Shown here: positions 46,038 through 57,971 of the stretch, one piece after another
How positions within the stretch are numbered: position 1 is the stretch's first letter
Layout: every line of letters starts with the position of its first letter
NCBI GenBank assembly: GCA_009829735.1
Contig: CM020620.1
Coordinates: forward strand, 3,960,299 to 4,024,298
Direction: 5' to 3'
Length of the DNA: 64,000 nucleotides
Origin: Pyropia yezoensis
Lineage: Eukaryota; Rhodophyta; Bangiophyceae; Bangiales; Bangiaceae
Program-made: the position numbers and the translations under genes
The notes under the pieces: generated by a model
The model's database searches: none
What the model saw: the letters and a program-made list of their open reading frames with translations, nothing else
What the model was told of the DNA's origin: nothing

Positions 46038-46568
46038 ATGGCCACCCTCCCCCCCGACCTGGTCGCGGCGCTCGCCTCTCGCCCCGCCTGGTGCACGCTC
46101 GACCACACCCGCGGGGACGCGCTGCCGCCGGGGCCGGCCAAGGTCGCCGCCGCCGCCCAGCGGGCGGCCGCGGCGGTGCCGCCTCCCCTGCGTCCTGCGC
46201 TGCCGACGCCGACGCCGACGCCGCCGCCGCCGGCGGCCGCTGCCACCGCCACCGCCACCGCCGCTGCTGCTTCCGTCCCCGTCGCCGCCACCTCTGCCGC
46301 CGCCGGTCGCTCCCCGGAAGCGCCGGCTGCCGTGGCCGCCGCCGCCGCCGCCACCGCCGCGGCGGCGGCGGCGGCCGGCCGGGCGGCGGAGGACGTGCTG
46401 GCCATGTGTGGCGACCAGTGGGCGGCCGATTCCGCCGCCGCCACCAGTGACGAGGGGGGGGCTGCGGCGGCGGCGGCGGCCGAGCAGCTGGCTGCCGTCG
46501 GCCGTCTGGCCGACGTGGCCGCTAACGTGCGGCGGGCGCGGCAGGCGGCGGCCCGAGCGGGGCTGTGA
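46038..46568 (+). CDS. Small Ala-rich hypothetical protein
   Basis: A 176-residue protein from the ATG at 46038 (CCGATGGCC context). The first about 35 residues are non-repetitive (MATLPPDLVAALASRPAWC, TLDHTRGDALPPGPAK). A Pro/Thr/Ala linker follows. The last about 60 residues read as two amphipathic helices (AAEDVLAMCGDQWAADSA; EQLAAVGRLADVAANVRRAR). I do not recognise a family. The non-repetitive ends and the leader-like pyrimidine tract upstream argue that it is a real gene, but the Ala-rich middle could arise from GC-rich repeat sequence alone. Confidence 0.5.
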   Translation: MATLPPDLVAALASRPAWCTLDHTRGDALPPGPAKVAAAAQRAAAAVPPPLRPALPTPTPTPPPPAAAATATATAAAASVPVAATSAAAGRSPEAPAAVAAAAAATAAAAAAAGRAAEDVLAMCGDQWAADSAAATSDEGGAAAAAAAEQLAAVGRLADVAANVRRARQAAARAGL

Positions 46569-47042
46569 GCGCAGCTGGCGGTGGCTGGTGGGGAAGGACG
46601 CATGCGGAGGGCGGAGCTCTTTCCTCCTTCTTCTTTCGTTTCTCCCCTGCACTGCTCCTTTTCTCGCTCATCCGAAAGGCACCGGCGGGAGGCGGAGGAG
46701 GGGAAGCCCACCACCGCCATGGCAGAGGCGTGTGTGTCCCCGCTGCTGTGACTGTCCTCGGCCCCCTCTCACGGGGACGAGCGCCCTGCTTCCGCGAGTG
46801 GGGGTGTCGGGGGAGGGGACAGCGGCAGGTATGGCGGGCGGGGGGGTGGCCGCAGCGGCGGGGGGGGGGTTTGCAACGGCCGCGCGCGGCGGTGGGGAAT
46901 GGTGACGTGGGCGTTTGTGGACGGCGTGGGGGGCTGGGTGGGGCGGGACGCCACCCCATCTCCCACCCAGTGACCGGCAGCGGCGGCAGGGGGCGGTCTT
47001 GTCTCACTGCGGCTGCGTGCAGCGACGCTGGCCGCCGCTGAG

Positions 47043-47087
<45 letters not shown>

Positions 47088-48036
47088 TCCATCCGGGTCC
47101 GTCGTTGCGCGCGTGGGTGGGTGGGTGGGTGTGGGTGCCTGGCGACGGGGGGGACGGCGCGCGACAGCGCACGCACGACCGCCCTACCGTTGGCCGGTTT
47201 GGGGGCGGGTCCGCGGGTGCGGCAGGCGGCGGGCTTGGGAGCGGGACGGTGGTAGGGAGGGAGTCGGCTCTGCGGGGGGGGGTCGGGACCGGCCGGCGGG
47301 TGCGCGGGGGGAAGGGGGGGGAGGGGAGCCCCCGACGGGGCCTCGGCGGCGCGACGCGCGCGCGCATCGCTGCGCACGACGGCAGGCAGCAGCAGGGGGT
47401 CGGCTGCTCTTTTTTTCTTTTCTTTTCTTCCCTGCGCTTTCCCTCCCCCTCTCTCCTCTCCCGCGCCGTGCGCGCGCCTCGCTGCCCGGCCTTGGGGGTT
47501 GACCCCGCAGAGACGGCGGGGAGGGCGTGGGCCTTGCCCCTGCGAGGGGCGTCTGCCATGGGGTGACGGGGTGGCCCGCTGACGGGGTGACCTGTACGGA
47601 GCTGCTGGCCGCCCACGCGGCTGGTGGCGCGCCATGGGGAGGACGCCCGGCGGCGCCCCGCCAGCCGCGCACATGCGCCCGAGAAAATAAAAAATGAGAA
47701 AAGAATTAAAAAAGAGGTCAGGGCCAGTCCCAGAGCCGAGACGAGCGCCGTGGCCTCGCGCCGGCCCCGCTCCGACTGCGCCGTTTGGACTGAACCGACT
47801 GACTTGATTCCCCCCACGACTCCCCCCCCCGCCTGCAGCTGCAGCGTGACGGGCGCGCGCGCGCCTGGCGGCGGTCGCTGGCGGCATCGGCGTCAAAGCC
47901 AAGCCCCCCCCCCCCCCACGCGCCCCGTTTTGGCCGCCCGCCGCCCCGCCGTGAGGGCGTTTGGCGCCGCGCCGCCGCGCCGTCACCCCCCCGCACCCCT
48001 CACTTGCTTGATTCCCCGCCCCAGGCTGACGGTGCC
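46569..48036. other. Low-complexity intergenic region
   Basis: A 1.5 kb region. It has a (GCC)n array at about 47042-47092, a pyrimidine tract at 47408-47462 and an A-rich patch at 47681-47715. Long open frames on both strands are products of the GC-rich composition. Confidence 0.5.
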
Positions 48037-50367
48037 ATGGCTGGCCCCCCGGTGATTGGCGGCGGGCCGCGCAGCGGTGGTGGCGGTGGCGGTGGCGGTG
48101 ACGGTGGCGGTGGCGGTGGCGGTGGCGGTGGCGGTGGCGGTGGCGGTGGCGGTAGCGGTGGCGGTGGCGGTAGCGGTGACGGCAGCGGGACGGCGGCGGC
48201 GGCGACGACGGCAGCAGGGTCAGGGGCGCTGCGGGGGAGGCGGGGGGGGGGCGCGGGGGGGCGCCGCCGCCGGGGGACGCCGCCGGCCCCGCTCGACGCG
48301 GACGGCAGCGGGTCTGTGGGTGGCGTTGGCGGCGGCGGTGGCGGCGGCACGCCGGCGGGGGACGCCCGCCCGCCGACGGGCGCCGCGGGCGGGCCGGCGG
48401 CCCCGGCGAGTGGCCATGGGGAGGAGAGGGGGCGGCGGGGGGCGCGAAGGGGCGGCGGCGGCAGCGGCAGCGGCGGCGACGGCGGCAGCGGCAGCAGCAG
48501 CAGCAGCGGCAACGGCAGCGGCGGTGGCGGCGGCAGCGACAGTGGCGGCGGTGGCGGGGCGGACCCTGACGGTGGGGCGGCGTCTGACGGCGGCCGACTG
48601 CAGACGCTCACCCGCCGGTACAGCACCCTGATGGAGGATGCGGTGCTGGCCGACTGTGTGGTAGTGGTGGGCGGCCGGCGGTACCCGTGCGTGCGGAGCG
48701 TGCTCGCGACCGGCAGCGCCCACTTCAAGGACCTCTTTTTTGGGGGCGCCCCCGCAGCCGCGGCGGCGACGGCGGCGGCGACGGCGGCGGCGGCGGCCAA
48801 CGGCTCTGCAGAGGTGACGCTGGAGGGGGTGTCGGTGGCGGCGTGGGAGGCCGTCCGCTTTTGGCTCTACACCGCCCGGGTACGGAACCGCTCTTTGGGT
48901 TGTTTTTTGGGGGCAGGGGGGGGTGGTGGGTGGGGGGTGGGGGCGTTGGGGTGCTGTTTTGTTGGTGGGATGCTGCGTGCCGCAGCGTGCTGGTGCTGCC
49001 GTCTGGGGAGAGTGTGGACGCGGCGGGCGTCCTTTTCCATTGTGTGTGCTCTCCCACTCACTTGGCGTTCCTCTGGTCGTCTCGTGGGCGATTGGCACTG
49101 CCTCCCTCTGTTTTCCCTGACACTGCCACCGCCCCCCCCACGTGGGGGGGTTCCCTTCCCCCATTCTTGGCTGGCATGCAGCCGACCAAGCGCCGCAAGA
49201 CCGCGGATATTATGGACGTCCTCGCCGCCGCCGACCGGCTCGGCGTGCCAGACCTAACCGCTGCCACCGTGCGGGAGGCTACCCGGTCGCTGACGGTGGA
49301 AAACGTCGTGTCGCTGTCCAACCTGTCCACTTCTGGCCTGTCTGGCCTTGGACGCCTCCAGGCGGCCACCTACGGGTACCTCGCCCGGCACTGGCATCAG
49401 CTACAGGACAATGACGACCTGTTCAGCTCGCTCGACTATCGCGTCTTTTGTTGGCTGGTCCTCGACCCGGCGTTGTGCGTTCGGGACGAGGACGAGCTCC
49501 TCGACGCCATCCTCCGGCGGCTGGCCCGGGATACGCGCACAATGGCGGAAGTGGTGGGCCTACTCGAGGGCGTCCGACTGCCCCTGCTCCGCAAGGCCAG
49601 CCTTGCCACCCTCTCCCGCATCAGCCGGGGTGGGTCGGCGGGGCCCGTCGTCACGCCCTACGCGGGCCTGGTTGAGGGGGTGACCGCCACCGTGCTAAGC
49701 GGCCTCACCGCATTTGCCGCTGACGATGGGGAGGCGGGGGGTGAGGGGGGCGCGGGGGGGCGTGCCCTGCGGCGGTCTCAGATTGGCGGCCACTCGGGGG
49801 TGGTGCTCTACGACTTGCAAGGCGACGCCGACAGCGTCTACTCTCCTGACTTTTTTGCCATTGGCAGTCGTTGGCGGGCGCATGTGTACGAGTGCGGCAA
49901 GGAGGGGGAGCCGCTGTGCCTGGCTGTCAAGCTGAATCGTCTTGACAATTATGAAGGCGCCGTGCAGGCGCAAGTGTGCTTTTGGGCCGTCTGTGTGGAA
50001 GGCTGCAGCTACTTCTCGCAGTCTATGGAGATGGTACGTCTTGCTTGCCCATCACTTCTGTATTTCTGGTTGAGTGTGCGCGCCTCTTCCTACCTGCACT
50101 GGGGCTCGGTGGTGGGGGGGGGTTTCTCGATCCCCTGCTCACCTTTGTCGTGCGCCGCTTTTTTCTCCTTTTCCGTTACTGGAACACCACGCGCAGGTTG
50201 GGGGGCCCCGCTTGCGCGTCATTGCCCACAAGGTCATCCAGCGGGTGTGGGACGAGAGGTGCAGCCGCTGGGGCAGCAGCTGCTTGTTGACCAGCGAGGA
50301 GCTGAGCAACCTACGAAGCCGCGATGCGGCTATCCTTGTTGGGGCAACAGTCAGCTACCCAACGTAA
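48037..50367 (+). CDS. BTB-BACK-MATH protein, three exons
   Basis: The exons are 48037-48879, 49182-50033 and 50197-50367, all joined in phase 0, with GTACGG/GTACGT donors and GCAG acceptors; the product is 621 residues. A Gly/Ser-rich N-terminus (about 185 residues) precedes the BTB domain (about 195-310: VLADCVVVVGGRRYPCVRSV, SAHFKDLFF, then across the splice DIMDVLAAADRLGVPDL). A BACK-type helical region follows (about 320-420: LLDAILRRLARDTRTMAEVV; LPLLRKASLATL). The C-terminus is a MATH/TRAF-like beta sandwich: YSPDFFAIGSRWRAHVYE, LCLAVKLNRL, ending with LTSEELSNL and AILVGATV. In plants and animals MATH normally precedes BTB; here it follows. MATH recruits substrates while BTB binds cullin-3, so a ubiquitin-ligase adaptor is likely. 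It is the intact counterpart of the gene at 13381-15948. Confidence 0.82.
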
Positions 50368-52073
50368 GCTACGTCTCCGCCGACCACGCCGAGGCGTGGT
50401 GCCTTGGCGGCGCCGCGTACGAGGCGTTTGTTCTTGTTTGTTTTGCGGGAGCCCTCTGGGCGGCGGTCGGGACCGTCTCCCAACGTCTTCCCCTTCGACA
50501 GGTGCTCTTGATAGCGTGCGGCATTGTCAGCTGGCGTGCCGGCTACACCCGTCACCCGTATCGCTGCGCCGACGCTGGCACTGCAGAAGACAGGTGCCTC
50601 CCATGCGTGCTCTCTCTCTCCGAGGCGCTTGCCGCCATCCTTCCATCTACAACCTACTGATGAAGGCTCCCAGCTGGCGCTGCGTGAGGGAGCGCAGGTC
50701 CGTCACTGGAAGGAGCTTTCAGCTGGGCGTGAAGAGAGGCGGCAAGCACGGCCATGCGGCCAGGCTGCTGCTAGCAGCTCGTGCTCCCGCAACTCTGGTT
50801 TCTGCTGCCTGGCCGCATGGCCGTGCTTGCGTGGTCCTATGAATGCTGGCACCCGCGCACTACGTACTCTTTGTGCAACTGCGTGATCTGGACGACGCAC
50901 TGTATGTATGTACTGTACATTCATCGTCCACACACGTATGTATGTGCGGGACACGAGCCTCGAACGCTTCTTCTCTCTTTGGCGACTCTATGTACATATT
51001 TACATGAAGCCTCGATCATCAAGCAAATATGGGGTGCTTCACCCCACAATTTTAAGTATATATGTTAAGGAACGGGCTAATCGAGTTTCTGTAGTTCGCA
51101 ACCCCCCTTTGAAAACGGATGAATTTCGTGCTCACGTGGGTCGGCCCACGCGGCCCGTTGCGTGGCGCCCCTATCGCCTCGCCACTTTCACACCTCCTCG
51201 CCTGCACGGGTGCTGTCACCAAGCCTTCCCAACCCCCGTGGCCGCCGTCTTCTGCCCAGGCCTGTGGTGATCGGGACTGAGGTTGTCGCCGCGCTGCCCA
51301 GGATGTGTACAGGCTCTTAATTTTTCACTGACCGCCACAAAGGCGTTCTGCTGCGGCGAGCGGCCCACCCCGCCCGGCGTCCCGCCGGCGTTGGCCATGG
51401 GATAGTCGCCGACCCTCGGAGGTCCTGTACGCTGCGCCATGCGTGTCCACCCCGTCGTTTGGGCCTGTCTATGTCGCTGAGTAACGGGCGCCGTGGCCCC
51501 GGATGGGGGGGTTGCGCACCGGCGCTTGAGCCTTGGCTGGCCGCGGCGGCGGCAAACGAGGCAGGCGTGAGATTGGCTGCGCTCCCGTGTCCCCGCGCCT
51601 GGCTTGGCCGCGTTCGGCAGTGGAGGGGGTGAAGGGGGGCCTCACTGGCGATTGCCCTCTGTGGGTAAGCGTTCTTGGGCTATTTTGTTCCTTTTCGCAC
51701 CGGGCGCTCTCCTGGGCGTGTGCCGCGCCGTGGGTGAGTGGGAAATCTGTGGTCTGGCAGCGGTGCAGCAGCAGGTACTGCTGCCGATGTGTCTGGTACC
51801 ACTACCGTCCGAGCTCTCCCCCCTGCGTACCACTGCGGGACGGTTGAGTGACTGCAGCGTTACTTCCCATTTTCTTCACCCACGTGTGGGGGGAAGGTGG
51901 TCAGGTGTGGCTGAGTGAGTGCGTTCTCCGCCGCACAGTCGCGCTCGACAAGGCCTCGCTGCCATTTCCCTTTTCCCTCCTCCCGTGCGTGAGGCGAGCT
52001 GACTCTCGGACCGCACGTCGCCGTTGTCGCCACCATCGCCGCTGCCACTGGTGGCGGGGTCGGGTCCGGGTGT
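50368..52073. other. Intergenic region upstream of the flippase gene
   Basis: A 1.7 kb region, the most A/T-rich of the window around 50880-51110. It holds a 24-bp perfect inverted repeat (50742-50830). A consensus donor GTAAGC at 51665 and a CCCACAG acceptor ending at 52124 could define a leader intron of the flippase gene. No gene is seen. Confidence 0.5.
50742..50830. repeat. 24-bp perfect inverted repeat with 41-base loop
   Basis: The left arm 50742-50765 (GCAAGCACGGCCATGCGGCC plus AGGC) is the exact complement of the right arm 50807-50830. A 12-base palindrome GCTGCTAGCAGC lies in the loop at 50767-50778. The stem is long and has no mismatch. Confidence 0.92.
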
Positions 52074-55000
52074 ATGGCATCGCCGCCATGGGCGCAGCCG
52101 TCGCTTACCTGTGGAAACCCACAGCCGTCCTTCTCAATGCTCGACGATGAGCGGGCCGAGTCCCTCTTCTCGGGCTCCCCCGAACTCCCTCACCGCGGTC
52201 GTGCGGGGGAACATGCCGCCGGTGGCGGGGGGCGCAGGAGGGGTGCCACCGGTGACACGCAAGCGACGGGCGACCATGGTCGACGAGGAGGAGGTGGGGG
52301 CGGCAGCGGTAGCGCCGGGGGGCTTGGGACGTCCGCGTCCAGCCCAGACTTTTCAATGGCCGCCTGGAGCTCTGTCGCCTCGACGGGCCTCCGCCAGATG
52401 GGCGACGCTATCCGCACTCGCGTGCCGGCGCTGCCCCGTGCGGCAGGGGCCGGTGGCGGCAAGGCAGCCTCGTCCGCGGACGACCTGGGTAGGGACGAAT
52501 GGCAGGGTGGCCAGCGTCCACCTTCGTCGGTCCCGCCGTCGGCGCTTCCACGCGTCGTGCTGCTCAATGCGCGGGAGGACAACCGGCGGGCGGGATTCCC
52601 CCGCAATTATGTGTCCACGACCAAGTATACGTGGCTCTCGGCGGCACCGACGTTCCTCTTTGAGCAGCTCACGCGCTTCTCCAACGCGTACTTTATCTTT
52701 GTCGGCATTCTCTACCTGTTTGACTCCATCTCGCCCGTCAATACGGCGGGACGGTACGCCAGCCTGTACTCTGTGGGCGTCGTGGTGGCTATTGCGGCCG
52801 TGCGCGAAGCGGTGGAGGAGCTCCGCCGATACAAGGAGGACCGCCGGGTCAACAGGGATGCAGCGCATGTGCTGGGTGTCGGTTCCTGCACGTGGGCCGA
52901 TGTGCGCGTTGGTGATATGGTGCGAGTGCTGAAAGATCAGCCTTTCCCCGCGGACCTGGTGCTGCTTGCTACGTCTGACGACGACGGGGTTGCTTACGTG
53001 GAGACAAAGCAGCTGGACGGGGAGTCCAACCTCAAGGTCAAGCTGGTGCTCCCCGACCTGGCTCTACGGTTTGAGAACGACGAGGCCTCCTTGGCTGCCG
53101 CCGGTGCCATCACGTGCGAGCCCCCCAATGACCGCCTGTACCGTTTTGCGGGAAGCATTACTGTGGAGAACCCTCTTGTCGACGAGGACGATCCAGCGAT
53201 GGCACACTGCGCATTGCATGATGATGGGTCCATGACGCTGCCTCTGGGCCCGGAGCAACTCTTCATCCGCGGCTCCACCCTTCGCAACACTGAATGGGTG
53301 ATGGCGGTCGTGGTCGCGACTGGACGGGACACCAAGCTATTGCGCAACAACAAGACGCGGCCTATCAAGCGGTCGCAGCTGGAGCGGTCCACGAATATCC
53401 ACTACTTCGTGCCGCTTGTGCTGCAAATCGTCATCGTTATTGTCTTGACGATTGCGCAGGTGCGGTCGTGTCGTCTCAAGTTTATGGAGCGCGACGCATG
53501 GTACCTGCTGTACCGTCCTGGGGAGGAGTGCCCTTCGAGCGCTGCGGTCCTGCGTGTTTTCACGTTTTTCTGCACTTTTTCGGGACTCATCCCCATCTCC
53601 CTTTACGTCACAGTCGAGATTGTTCGGGGCTTCCAGGTGGCGCTTGTGCAGGCCGACGAGGCCATGATGTATGAGACGACGGCGCCCGTTCGGCCGTTGT
53701 CTTCTAGCGAGGCCACAGTTGAAGCTTCAGGAAGCGCCGCGTCAGGCTGTACACCAAGGCGCGGGAAGTGGCAACGGGCTGATGCGGCGGCCGATGTCGC
53801 TGAGCGCACCCAAACTGTGAAGCTATTTGCCGAAGTACGCACCTCGAGTCTCAATGAGGAAGTCGGGGTAGTGAGCTATGTGCTCACTGACAAGACCGGC
53901 ACACTGACGGCCAACATGATGGAGTTTCGCCAGTTGGCTGTCAACGAGTCCGTGCTGAGTGCTGCGGAGCTTGGCGAGTTGGTCAGCCCCGCTAATCTGC
54001 CCCCCCCCAATGCATCCGTAGACTCAATGGGGGGCGATGCGGACACGGCCCAGGCGATGCGCGCACTGCGCCTGCTGGCACTGTGCCATTCGGTGGTTCC
54101 CGACGTTGCGCCCGACGGCACGGTGTTGATGCAAGCATCTAGCCCCGATGAGGCGGCTTTAGTGGCCGCCGCCACTGCTGCGGGCGTCCAGTTTGTCGCC
54201 CGCAACAGCCGCTCCCTCCGCATCCACGTACACGGGAGAGTGGAGGAGTACGAGCTGCTTGCTGCGCTCGAGTTTGACTCGACTCGGAAGCGCATGTCAG
54301 TCATCTTGCGCTGCCCCGACGGGCGGGCGCGGGTCTACTGCAAGGGTGCTGACGCGGTCATTTTTGAGCGTCTGGCTGCGCCCAGCCGGGAGGCAGTAAT
54401 CGCCACGGCGAATCGTCATTTGCATACTTTTGCCGTCGAGGGCCTCCGCACCTTGTGTCTGGCTGTGGGCGAGGTGGCTGAATCTCGCCTCGAGTCGTGG
54501 CTCGCTCGCTACCGCCTGGCGCTGGGGTCTTCAACCACGGACCGGGAAGCTGTGCAAGCGCGGCTGGCTGACGAGATGGAACGGGACTTGACATTTGTTG
54601 GGACGACGGCCGTGGAGGACCGCTTGCAGGACGGGGTGCCCGCGACGCTGCGGGCACTCGAGCGAGCGGGCGTGCGCGTGTGGATGATGACGGGGGACAA
54701 GTTGGAGACGGCGCTCAACATTGGGCTTTCCTGTGGGCTGCTCAACGATGACATGGACGTCATCGTGCTGTCCGAGTCGGACCTTGAAGGCACCACCGCC
54801 CAGATTGACCGCGCTCTCGGCCGATGGAGTGCGCTGTTGGCTGACGGCTGGGAGCCACAGCGATTTGGCCTGGTTATTGACGGTGGCACCCTGCACTGGG
54901 CGCTGTTGCCCCATCTCCAGCACAAGCTGATGTTGCTCGGCCGCTCCGCGCGCTCCCTGATTGCGTGCCGCGTGTCGCCCAAGCAAAAGACCGAGATGGT

Positions 55001-57365
55001 GGAGCTCGTCCGCCGCCATGACCCGGGCAAGGTGACGCTTGCGATTGGCGATGGCGCCAACGATGTGGGCATGATCCAGGCCGCCCATGTGGGCGTCGGT
55101 CTTGTGGGCCTCGAGGGGAAGGAGGCCAAGCTGGCGTCGGACTTTGCCATTGGGCAGTTCCGCTTCCTCGCTCGCCTAATGTTTGTGCACGGCCGCTGGA
55201 ACTACACCCGTGTTGCGCGGATGGTCCTGTTTGTCATCTACAAGAACATTGTTCTCGTGTTGTGCGAGCTGTTTTGGGCGCCCTACGCGGCTTTCACGGG
55301 TCAGCCACTGTTCGACCCTTGGATCGGTTCGATGTATAACCTGTGCCTAACGACCCTGCTGCCCATCTTCATGGGCATTCTGGACCAGGAACTTTCTTCC
55401 CCTTATGCGCTCATGTTTCCCGAAGTGTACCGGCGGGGCCACTCAAACTCAGCATACTCCTTCCGCGTCTTTCTCGGATGGCTGGCGTCGGGTGTGTGGC
55501 AGTCAGCCGTCATCTTTTACTTTGCGACGGCTGTGATTGGGGACGGAGCGACTGCGAGCGGCCGCCATCTGGGCGTTTGGAACCTGAGCCTGATTGTGTA
55601 CTCGACGGCGGTTATGGCTGTCCACGCCATGGTGGTGGTCTATGTGGCATCGTGGACGGTTCTGTCGGCCTTCCTCTTTTTCGTCTCCTTTTGTTCTTGG
55701 TTTGTCATCGGCCCACTGCTGACCACTCGTGGCCCATCCATCACGTCGGGGCTGAGTCCCAGCCTGTTTTGGGCGGTGCAGCTCATGTACCAGCAGCCAG
55801 TGTCGTGGCTCTTCACGTTCGTGGTCGTATTTATCTGTGTGCTCCCCAACTTGACCTACCACGCTGTGAAGCGGGTATGGTTCCCCAACTTCAAGCACCT
55901 CGTCCAGGAGCTTCAGCGGCGTGGCATTGTAGGAGACGCTGACAATGTTTTGTCAGCCGCAGACGGGGAGCATCATCGCGGCCGGCTACTTGCCTGTCTA
56001 GGCATTGCTGACCCAGGAAGCTCCTACTCGGGCCACGGGGATGTGCCACTTAAGGCCACCAGACAGTCGAGCTCGGTGTGCGGCAAGGCAGCTGCCCATC
56101 GGATGTCAGCTCGGGGCGAGGCGGACCCGTACTGGGAAGACGAAAATGGGGGCGCGCGTCCCCACGGGCCTTGCGGGACGGATCCCGCAGCGGCCGGAGC
56201 GGACAGCTTCTCTGGCATTCGCGTGGGCGCTGTGGGGGGGACAGCGCCCGGTGCCGCCGCTGGCGTCCCCGCTGTCGACAGCGGCACCCCCGCGCCGGGT
56301 CGCCCCAGCGGCGGGGGCACCCTCCAGTTAATGCGGCGGGAGGGTCTGCTGCGCTTCACCGGCTTCAACTTTGACGGGGACCTGCTCAGCTCGCGGGCAG
56401 GCCTTCACCTGGCGCCCCTGCTGGCCCACTCCGAGGCCGAGGCCGACCGCTGGCGCCTGCGGCGTGCGCGGATGCGGCACCTCAGGCGGGCGGGCTCGGA
56501 CACGCAGCTGGACGTGGGGGGAGTGCGTAGCAACGTCCTTCAGCCTGTCACCCGTCGCAGCCGCGCGCTGCCGCGCCTGAGCGGCGCTGTGGCTGGCACC
56601 GCGTCTGGCTCGGCGAGGAGCCCGACCACCCCGTGGGGCAGCGCCGGAGTGCCAACAACTCCCCGCGGCAGCGCCGCGACGCCCTCCGCCCCGCGCGGCA
56701 GCGCCGCGGCGCCCACTACCCCACGGGGAAGCGCCGCGGCGCCCACGACGCCCCGCTTCCGCCCCCACGTGGGCAGCACCGCCCTCGCGCGGTCCCTGTC
56801 TGACTCGCGCGTCCTCGGGGACAGCGTCGCCAACCGCTTCATCCCCGACAGTGGCGGCGGCGGCGGTGGCGGTGGCGACGGGGTGCGGAGCCCCCGGAGC
56901 GCACGGCGGGCGGAAATGGCACGTCTCATCGAGTGGGCCCGCCAGATGCGCGCCGCGGCGGGGTCGGCCAACTGGGCCGACACGGCGGCAGCGGCAGCGG
57001 GCCCTCCGGACCCGTCGCTGCCCCTGGATGTGGAGGCGGTGGTGGTGGTGGACCCGCTATATAGGGACAATGGGCTGGGCGGCGGGGGCGCCCCCCTCGG
57101 CCACCTGGCGCCCCTGATCTTGTCAGACGACGATGGCGCGCCGGGGGACGGCGGCGGCGGCGCGCCACTGACCCGTCGCCAGCGGCGGCGGCTGCAGCAC
57201 GCGCGCCACCGCACGCTCCACACACCGGCGCCGCCGTCGCCGCGGGTGGGGGGGCTGTGGGCGCGTGTGCGGCCAGTCGGCGGCTCGTCCCCGTGCGGTG
57301 GTGGGGGTGGTGGGGGTGGTGGTGGGGGTGGGCCAGGCGGTCTGGGGGGGGGGGGGGGGGGGGGT

Positions 57366-57397
<32 letters not shown>

Positions 57398-57602
57398 GAG
57401 GCTGCCGCCCGCCGTTGGCGATGACGCCGATAGCGGCGCGGGCACTGCGGCCGCCGCGGCGACCAGACCCGCCGGGGGCGGCCGCCCCAGCAACGACGTG
57501 GCCGTAGCGGTGGCGGACGCGGGCGATGGGGCGAGGTTGGCGGCGGCGGCGGTGGCTGCTGCAACCGCGGCGGGCACACCACCTGCCGATGACGCGGGGT
57601 GA
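52074..57602 (+). CDS. P4-type ATPase (phospholipid flippase)
   Basis: A single-exon 1842-residue protein; the family is usually 1100-1400. P4-ATPases move aminophospholipids from the outer to the inner leaflet of plasma, Golgi and endosomal membranes, usually with a CDC50 partner. The body is complete: FSNAYFIFVGILYLF in the first helix pair, DGESNLKVKL in the actuator region (DGET is typical), and the P4-type PISL motif in LIPISLYVTVEIVRG. The phosphorylated Asp606 lies in DKTGTLT. SPDEAALV and KGADAVIFERLA are in the nucleotide domain. MTGDKLETALNIGLSCGLL is near 873, and GDGANDVGMIQAAHVGVGL near 992-1010 carries the hinge Asp. The last membrane helices end near KRVWFPNFKHLVQEL. A 500-residue low-complexity tail with 10-residue repeats and Gly/Ala runs follows. 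The start may instead be the ATG at 52137 (MLDDERAESL) if a leader intron ends at 52124. Confidence 0.95.
56622..56759 (+). repeat. 30-bp coding tandem repeat in flippase tail
   Basis: Four full copies and a partial fifth of a 30-base unit coding P-(T/S)-(T/A)-P-(R/W)-G-S-A-(A/G)-(A/V/T), residues about 1517-1562. Copies three and four are most alike, so expansion is recent. Confidence 0.92.
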
Positions 57603-57971
57603 GAGGTGGGTTGGGGCGGGGAGTGGGGGGGGAGTGACCGATGGTTACTGCCTCCCCCGCTCGCGCGCCCGCCAGCGACTCCGCGCAGTGGACGGAATGG
57701 ATGCCCAGGAGGGGCTGCAGGGGAGCGGCAGCCTAAGACCAAACAGCCTCGAGACACTCTGCGTTTGTTTTTTTCTCTTTTTCATGGACCAGCGGCGCCT
57801 TCTTCCTCGGCGGTCCCCACGAAAGTAGGAGACACGGGCGGCCCGCCTAGAGGGGCAAGAGTAGAGGGGGAAGGACCCGACCGTCCCTTCCACCCCTCTG
57901 TGCGCGCCCCTGGCGGGCAAACGGGCACAGGCGCCCCCCCCCCCTACCTCCCCGGCGCGCCCGGCGCCGGG
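57603..57971. other. Convergent 3' region, flippase to lipid-anchor gene
   Basis: A shared 3' flank of 370 bases with a T-rich patch at 57766-57783. No gene is seen. Confidence 0.55.

Noticed and set aside
46522-47986. Overlapping - strand frames of over 400 codons
   Set aside because: Arg/Pro/Ala-rich throughout, overlapping simple repeats; typical of open frames in very GC-rich DNA.
48000-49164. - strand frames opposite the BTB-BACK-MATH first exon
   Set aside because: They mirror the Gly/Ser repeat of the real gene as Pro/Ala runs.
50781-51068. 95-codon frame over the A/T-richer island
   Set aside because: Overlaps the hairpin arm, has no family resemblance and lies in clearly intergenic sequence.
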